Below are positions 58,401 to 64,000 of a stretch of DNA of 64,000 nucleotides, piece by piece. Position numbers and translations under genes: made by a program. The stretch covers positions 2,418,001 to 2,482,000 of the forward strand of contig OZ014416.1 in the NCBI GenBank assembly GCA_963965975.1, given 5' to 3'. The stretch comes from Xestospongia bergquistia. Its lineage: Eukaryota > Porifera > Demospongiae > Haplosclerida > Petrosiidae. A model generated the notes under the pieces. That model ran no database searches, was not told where the DNA came from, and saw nothing but the letters and a program-made list of their open reading frames with translations. Position 1 is the first letter of the stretch, and every line of letters starts with the position of its first letter.

Positions 58401-59749
58401 AAAAAATGTCAACATATCCATACAAGAGATGACTCTTACAAGGAAAATAAATAAAGTTATGTCATATCACAAAAATATCATGTAAGTTGTTATGTATTAT
58501 TATGTCACATTACATATAGTTATATAAATTACCATAGTAATAATCCAGACTAAAAATAAGGAGAACTTTGTTCCACCAAAAATATATAGAATACCATAAA
58601 CAGTAATGATATCTACTAAAGAGTGCCAGATATCAGTACCTAGTAAGTGTAGGAAATGTGTTTAGTTATATAGACATATGCAGTGAACTAACCAAATACA
58701 TAGTACATCACAATAAAACCACCAAGACTTGAAAGTATATTCTAAAATAAATAAAAAAGATTAAATATAATAAAAACAACATTATAATTATAAAAATATC
58801 TTAAAATTGTTCAACAGTGTTGATAATATTATGATATTACAGCAAAATCATTGTTGTTAAATGTGAAGAGAGACACCATATTTATTCTAACAATTTCTCA
58901 TGCTATACTTTAGCTAAAGTGTCATTGTTCATAGGTAAATTGTGGAGGTAAAGCAACTAAAATAGCTTTGCGAGTAATTAGTTTTGATGAAATTAGAGGG
59001 TGTTACCATACTAACTAAATTATTAAAATACTCTTTCATAAATTTGTTATAGAGTGTGTTTTGAGAGTAAGTTTTCTAGGATCCTAACATTGATGATAGG
59101 TTGATTATCATTTACAACAATAATAGAAAGCTTTTGAAGTAGATATTGCTACCTAAACAATCTTTCGACAACCAGACAAAGTTCATACAAATGGAGTCAT
59201 TGTGCATGAGAGGATAAAGAAATAATTCACAAGTTTGTCTTAAAGCTCAAAGGAATTGTACTATGATAAGCTATGACACATAATAAAATACTGTTGCCAT
59301 ATATTTGTTGGAACACTAAACTCATACTGTAAAAACTAAGTAGTGATGGTCACTACCTTTGTGGTGAACATCACCACAAAGTTCTGTCACTACATAGTAG
59401 TGAAGCAGTGTAGTGAAAATTTCACTACCCATGTAGTGACATTCACCAACATGTAGTGAACATCACCAATACATCCAATCACAACATAGTGGTGACTTAG
59501 TTTTCACTACAAAGATAGCCTTGAAGTATGTTGATTGGCTAAGTATATAACTATGCATATATGTATATATATGTATTTAGTAAAGTCCTGTAATTCTAGA
59601 CTATTTAATAGAGTATACGGTTTTGGCTACCTATTGATATATAATAAGACCTCTATAAGCTTTAGTTAATGAGGATCTTTCAAAACAGTCAGGATTTATG
59701 AATAGTCTGGAGTTACAGGACTTTATATAAATGCAACAAATATATATAT

Positions 59750-59789
<40 letters not shown>

Positions 59790-62749
59790 TAGGAAATCCA
59801 CTCTTCTAATAATATTAGTGATGGAATAAGTGTCACTATGGATGATTTGATGATGAAGTACTGTCCAGAATACTAAATGTAGGTTTCTGTAGTAAATAAC
59901 ATCACTCATTATTTTTGTATTTAGAATGGCACCAGTGATATCTAATTAGTAGATTACCAATTAAACAAAGATGATGTAAGTTTCATTATTCTCTGTATAC
60001 AATGTAGCTAGTATCAAATGTTTCTTCATTTTACCAATTTTATAGTGTCAATGGGATGCTGCTAATATACTTGATGACTCAGAAACCACAGAATGCAATG
60101 ATGAGAACACAAATACAAGAAATGTTAGTACTTTTCCTAGTCTGTTTGTTGCTATTGTTATTTGTTTTCACATGCAGGTTTTACCTTTTGCTGCAAAACG
60201 TTTAAAGCTTGATGAAACATCTAGTGTTTTGTGTACTCCTGTATTGTCAAAACGAAAACAAGAAGCACCATTACCAAGGCTTTTTGATGTCCCATTGAAC
60301 TTCCCACCAAAAGTTGAAGGAGCACTGCTGAAAAAATCACTTTTTTGAGAGACCTTGGACAAAATTCATAACTGTTATTGCACAATCCATTTATAGGTGC
60401 ATGCGCAAAAGCTACCCTATACAGAAGACAAATATTCTCACGTTGTCCAACAGCTTTATAAAAAATGGCCACTTCTTAATAATGGTAGGGGATTGGTAAG
60501 TACATGTATATCTTTATCAAAGGACAGAAAATCCAATATGATATTCACTTGTATGATGGCTTACCTCTGCAAGCCAGAGGACAAAAAAGGGGAACTCCCA
60601 AAATACTAATGCAGACATTGTCATCACCATCTACCCCGAAATCCATAATGCCGTCTATACCATTTGTTCCAGCTTTACTTCCCATTGGAGAGGACGAAGC
60701 ATCAATGAAACGCCAATTTAAAATGATGCAGAATGAATTGAAAAAAGTGGTACCTATTAAGAAGATTGTTATTGACTTAATGAGAAGAACATTTCCATTG
60801 TGACAGCAGGATGTACTCAATGAGACAGCTACCATTTCATGTATTTTGGAGAAATATCCTGCCCTAGCTGATTCAGATGAGGTAAATATACATCATTGTC
60901 TGCTTATGTGCATGCATGCATAACGTTATATATTTATTTCTTAGATACTGTGAGAGTTTGATAGAATACATCAAAAATTTTCACAGAAGAATGCATTCAG
61001 TTAAATAGTTCCAAGAATTTTGGAAACAGATGAAGAAGACAATACAATACACAAGCTTACAGAAACATTTTCTGTAACCAACATAGTTCCTGCTATAAGC
61101 ACATTTTTTAGTGTATTATAGTACATTATATATACATTTTTTTACTCTTGCATGGAATTCCAAAATGTTTTAGCCATCGTTAGTCTTGTACTAAAGGTAC
61201 CAGATGTTCGTCATAAATCTGATTATTACAGTTGTTGATGTATGTATTTTCATATCTTTTCATATCCCCATACACGAGCATAAACATAAGTATTATGTTA
61301 AGTGAATACTGTACTTGTAAAACTCTAATAGAAAATTATATTTATTATTTTGCAGATTGGATTCAATGTAACAGAAAGAGCTGCAGGAGTGCCAATACCA
61401 CAACCATGTCTTCTTCTACACCATATCAGTGGAGTGCCAAAGGATTGCTTTCTTGTATTAGAGAAAAAGGTTCTATGCAAGGTGGAGGTTCATAAAGCAA
61501 TTTTTGTCCTTTTTGCCTCTTTCTTTGTTTTCAATATCCATTATCCTAATGATGTAGCAACTTTTCCACACTTCTAGAATGTTTCTTTTTGAATCAACCA
61601 CTGACTGGTAGAAAACCAAGAGTTTCATCAGTATACTTTCCCAACTATGCCAAAATTGATCTTTCCTTTCTATATAATTATTGTAATTCTTTTAAAACAT
61701 CATTATTAACCTCGTTGTGCGTGGGAGCATAGTGACAGTTACCGTAGTCTGTCTGTTACACGGGCAAATGGCTTTGAACTGCTTTAACTCGGCAAACAAG
61801 GCACTGGTAGCCACCAAACTATAGTGGACGGTAGCAAAACTTCTGTACTTATTAAGAATACTGTCAAAAGAAGCGTCAAATGAACAAAAAGCTTTAAAAG
61901 TCTGAAAAACCTTTGAAAAAAAGCACAGCTTTCAGTGAAGACTCGAAAATTCAATAAAAACTTCCTGCATACAGCTTTCCAACTTTTTAAAGTAAGAATT
62001 TTGGCCAAAATACTTCTTTGGAAAGTTATGACAGTTTTACTAACTTTTGGCAGTTATCTTTGTCGATACATTGAGCACAAACTAAAAATACTAGCACCAT
62101 AGCTGTCATTGGAGAATCACTAACTTTTACTAAGAAGTTGGAAAGTATTAGACCTTTTGTCAATTAGAGTGTAAAGTACCCAGTAGACGCACTAAAAGGC
62201 AAAGCTTTTCCCCTTTGATTGAAGAGAAATGCTGAGTCATTTGCGAATAATCATTTTGCGCATCACGTGACATTACGTCACTCGAGGAAGTCTCTAGATA
62301 AGCCACAGCAATATTATTTTAATTATGTTAGGCTTTTGTTGGTTATCTATTATGCATCTTCATGTTTCAATTTTTAAACAAAACTGTTAATTAATGTTGA
62401 TCAGGTGCAAGATAAGTATGTAGTGAATAGTGTAGTGGTAGTGATGTTCACCATTAATAATAGGTGATCCTCACTAATGTTGAAGTAGTGACAAAATGGT
62501 AGTGACTCTCACTACTTCCTTGTAGTGACTCCTGTGGCAAAATTTTCACTACCATTTTGAAGTGAGCATCACCACTTAGTTATTACAATGCATATGAGTA
62601 ATATACATTATACTACATACAGAATCAATGCTTTGTTAATTAATACATTTAAACACAAAAAGCCTTCAGTAATCCAGTCATAATTACCTGCACTAATTTT
62701 GAGTCTGTAACACTTATCAACTGTCTAAAGATAAAGGCCATTGGATAAC
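55410..62749 (-). CDS. LPCAT3: LPCAT3-type MBOAT acyltransferase, copy 3 (inverted; first exon not in window)
   Basis: Fifteen exons corresponding to exons 2-16 of the other copies: 62749-62688, 58741-58693, 58639-58533, 58434-58335, 58281-58244, 58195-58136, 58086-58039, 57990-57923, 57878-57770, 57721-57635, 57226-57107, 56015-55969, 55922-55775, 55729-55571, 55505-55410. Each has the same length as its counterpart, splice sites are intact and no stop occurs, so it is probably functional. It is the most diverged copy (GLWIGYFIFFFGEFIWFPAE after the catalytic WH; IPASLLRFVHFLIAAA; end PKKRKAAD). Intron 2 is 3.9 kb instead of 0.7 kb because of the insertion at 59326-62590, and intron 12 has a further MITE. 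The exon coding MFPVEIVV is not seen before base 64000 and may lie beyond it. Confidence 0.87.
56092..56349. mobile_element. MITE-like inverted-repeat element, family 4
   Basis: TCAAAGTAGGAATGGTAGTA followed by TGGACATCCCTACATA is matched in reverse by GTAGGGATGTACATACTG then TCATTCCTACTTTGG. The element is about 258 bases, non-coding, inside intron 12 of acyltransferase copy 3. Confidence 0.8.
59738..59788. repeat. (TA)n microsatellite
   Basis: Two TA runs separated by TAAATA inside the insertion. Confidence 0.85.
60046..61735 (+). pseudogene. SAMD3-like family reading frame, decayed
   Basis: Pieces in order: 60046-60123 (acidic DDSETTECND); 60178-60347 (LPRLFDVPLNFPPKVEGALL then KKSLF); after a frame change FERPWTKFITVIAQSIY; 60398-60496 YTEDKYSHVVQQLYKKWPLL; 60504-60882 PSIPFVPALLPIGEDEASMK, RQFKMMQNELKK, an in-frame TGA after RRTFPL, then ISCILEKYPALADSDE; 61355-61577 PQPCLLLHHISGVPKDCFLV and AIFVLFASFFVFNIHYP; then, in another frame, FFLNQPLTGRKPRVSS. 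The series (Y-x-E-x-Y..V..L..K.P.L; ILEKYPAL; PCLLL; FVFNI.YP; NP.TGRKP) matches a multicopy family annotated as sterile-alpha-motif-domain-3-like in fishes and lower animals. At least three frame changes and one stop make it a pseudogene. The function of the family is not known to me. Confidence 0.55.
61740..62400. other. Non-coding part of the insertion with bZIP/bHLH-type sites
   Basis: No gene. TCACGTGAC and ATTACGTCA, E-box-like and CRE-like sequences, lie next to each other at about 62265-62281. They could be promoter remnants of the inserted element; nothing else supports this. Confidence 0.35.
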
Positions 62750-63269
62750 CTGTAGTGATAAGATAATATGTCGATATCAAATACATTTTAAATAATTTTC
62801 TATAAGTATATTTTAAAAGTATTTCTTTTTTAAACTATAACCAAAGTTATTGTGATTAAAGTGCCTATGCTAACAAATCATTAGTTTATAATACAAATAA
62901 TTATGCAAACATCATTGTTAAATGTACAGCTTGTTATAAACACTTCTATTAAAACAACAGAACTAATTGTATTAATGATGTGTATAATGATTACTATTCT
63001 TTACATAATTACATGAGTACACTGCAATATACAGAATGACTGTAAATTATTAATATTACACTAAACTATAGACTGTTAAAATGTACACTTTACACAGACA
63101 CCTTATAATTTCATTATGCCATAGTCAAGTAAGCTGAGTGTGGTTTGATTATAGGGAAGGGCTATCTATATGCACAAATAAAAGTACAGTACTGCAATTA
63201 GTTTTATGCACTAATATTATGGTCAAGGTCCGAAGGGTGGTCAGACAATGGCCTGAGTGGCCTGAACAC

Positions 63270-63440
63270 TAGTGTTGTTTTAGTTAACTATAACTAAAAC
63301 TAAAACCCTTTTAGTTTAGCATGTTTGACTTTTAGTTAACTAACTAAAACTAACTAAATGTTTTTGAAACCAAGAAAACTAACTAAAACTAAATATATTA
63401 ATGTAATAATGACAAAAACTAACTATAACTAGTTACAGAT
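63270..63440. repeat. ACTAAAACTAA low-complexity repeat
   Basis: Short phrases AACTAAAACTAA and TTAGTTAACTA recur on both strands and form local palindromes. Confidence 0.7.
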
Positions 63441-63879
63441 ACCTGCATGTACTCAATAAATAACTGTCAGAACTGCACAAAAGATAAACCAAGATATAAG
63501 ATGATAACTTGTAAGTGATAAGTTAACTGATAACTAAAGATGGCACTATTCAATGCAACCATGTGTAGGGCATGCATCAGAGAGCACATGTATACTTTTC
63601 ACTTTGGGAGTTTAATAGGTTAGAAGAGGAAGAACTATTACCACTATATACAAGAGTAATTTCACACCAGCCACCCAATTAGATTTTTGGGTAAGCACAT
63701 ATGGTTCATGATATTCTCGTTATACCTGCCTCATTAGCACCAGTTGAAACAGTTTTTTTCAAAAATTGAGTATGCATCAAAAACCAATTGGCAGATACAA
63801 ACTTAGAGAATGAAATATTTCATAAGACAAACAAACAACACCTTTAGTCTGATAACAAATGCATTAAATTTAACTTTCT

Positions 63880-64000
63880 CAACTCTAATTAACTAAAATT
63901 ATTTCACCTGCAGAAAAAATAATTATAATTAACTAAAATTATTTCACTGGCAGAAATACTAACTATAATTAACTAAAATTAATCCTCTTACAGAAAAACT
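63880..64000. repeat. Degenerate tandem repeat at the right edge
   Basis: Three units sharing TATAATTAACTAAAATTA and a CAGAAA end, cut by the window boundary. Confidence 0.7.

Larger units (their letters stand above)
59326..62590. mobile_element. Composite or long transposon-like insertion in intron 2 of acyltransferase copy 3
   Basis: The left outer end (ACTGTAAAAACTAAGTAGTG then ATGGTCACT) matches the reversed right outer end (ATTGTAATAACTAAGTGGTG then ATGCTCACT). Inside both ends are many copies of GTAGTGA / TCACTAC and GTGATGTTCACC arranged as palindromes (about 59340-59520 and 62400-62580). The corresponding introns of copies 1 and 2 lack the whole 3.25 kb. The interior carries the SAMD3-like relic. 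Alternatively, each cluster is an independent foldback MITE; the left cluster has its own reversed end at about 59500 (GGTGACTTAGTTTTCACTAC). Confidence 0.6.
62760..64000. other. Region without a recognisable gene
   Basis: Intron 1 of acyltransferase copy 3 if its first exon lies beyond the window. 63270-63440 is rich in TTAGTTAACTA/AACTAAAACTAA phrases. 63880-64000 holds three degenerate units of about 37-40 bases (TAATTAACTAAAATTATTTC then ACTGGCAGAAA). No exon supported. Confidence 0.5.

Noticed and set aside
58251..58454. Plus-strand 67-codon open frame
   Set aside because: Antisense shadow over exons 5-6 of the inverted acyltransferase copy.

Overview
This is eukaryotic, AT-rich animal DNA. 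Genes are compact and intron-rich, with canonical GT/AG introns that are often 40-700 bases long, separated by microsatellites, minisatellites and small inverted-repeat elements. Clear animal orthologues are present (SMPD4, BLCAP, ESCO, LPCAT3-type MBOAT). There is also a long single-exon gene for a beta-helix ectodomain plus about nine membrane segments, and a cluster of LITAF-like genes. The mix fits a non-bilaterian animal, most likely a demosponge of the Amphimedon type; that assignment is inference. All exon maps below were read by eye from splice sites, frame continuity and family similarity.

Layout. (1) 1-3.5 kb: minus-strand gene with a signal peptide and Ig-like exons, running off the left edge; one intron holds a 31-bp minisatellite. 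(2) 4.2-4.8 kb: coding-like minus-strand fragments I could not name. (3) 5.27-14.63 kb: SMPD4 (neutral sphingomyelinase 3) on the plus strand, 17 exons, ending tail-to-tail with a single-exon BLCAP at 15.25-15.0 kb. One SMPD4 intron carries a 37-bp minisatellite joined to an antisense ORF; another ends in a pure (TC)n tract that forms the 3' splice site. (4) 15.4-16.0 kb: duplicated relic of a gene at 23-24 kb. (5) 20.57-16.42 kb: beta-helix/9-TM gene with one frame break. (6) 21.7-34.9 kb: LITAF-like cluster on the minus strand: one gene with two domains, three single-domain PPxY/Pro-Gln-rich genes, one clear pseudogene and several relics. None of the domains keeps the four zinc-binding cysteines of LITAF. 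(7) 36.27-41.87 kb: ESCO cohesin acetyltransferase, with E2F-like and E-box sites just upstream. (8) 42.1-62.75 kb: three copies of an LPCAT3-type lysophospholipid acyltransferase gene, two in tandem and one inverted and convergent. The inverted copy is interrupted by an approximately 3.25-kb insertion carrying a decayed SAMD3-like reading frame between similar inverted ends. (9) 62.75-64 kb: simple repeats and no recognised gene.

Functional themes. Several genes concern membranes and lipids: sphingomyelin hydrolysis (SMPD4), phospholipid remodelling (three MBOATs), and endosomal membrane adaptors (LITAF-like). ESCO is an independent cell-cycle gene. No rRNA, tRNA, CRISPR array or bacterial-type operon was seen. 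The most unusual signals are the zinc-ligand-free LITAF cluster, microsatellites doing duty as polypyrimidine tracts, the minisatellite that overlaps an antisense ORF, and the mosaic triplication of the acyltransferase with a transposon-like insertion.
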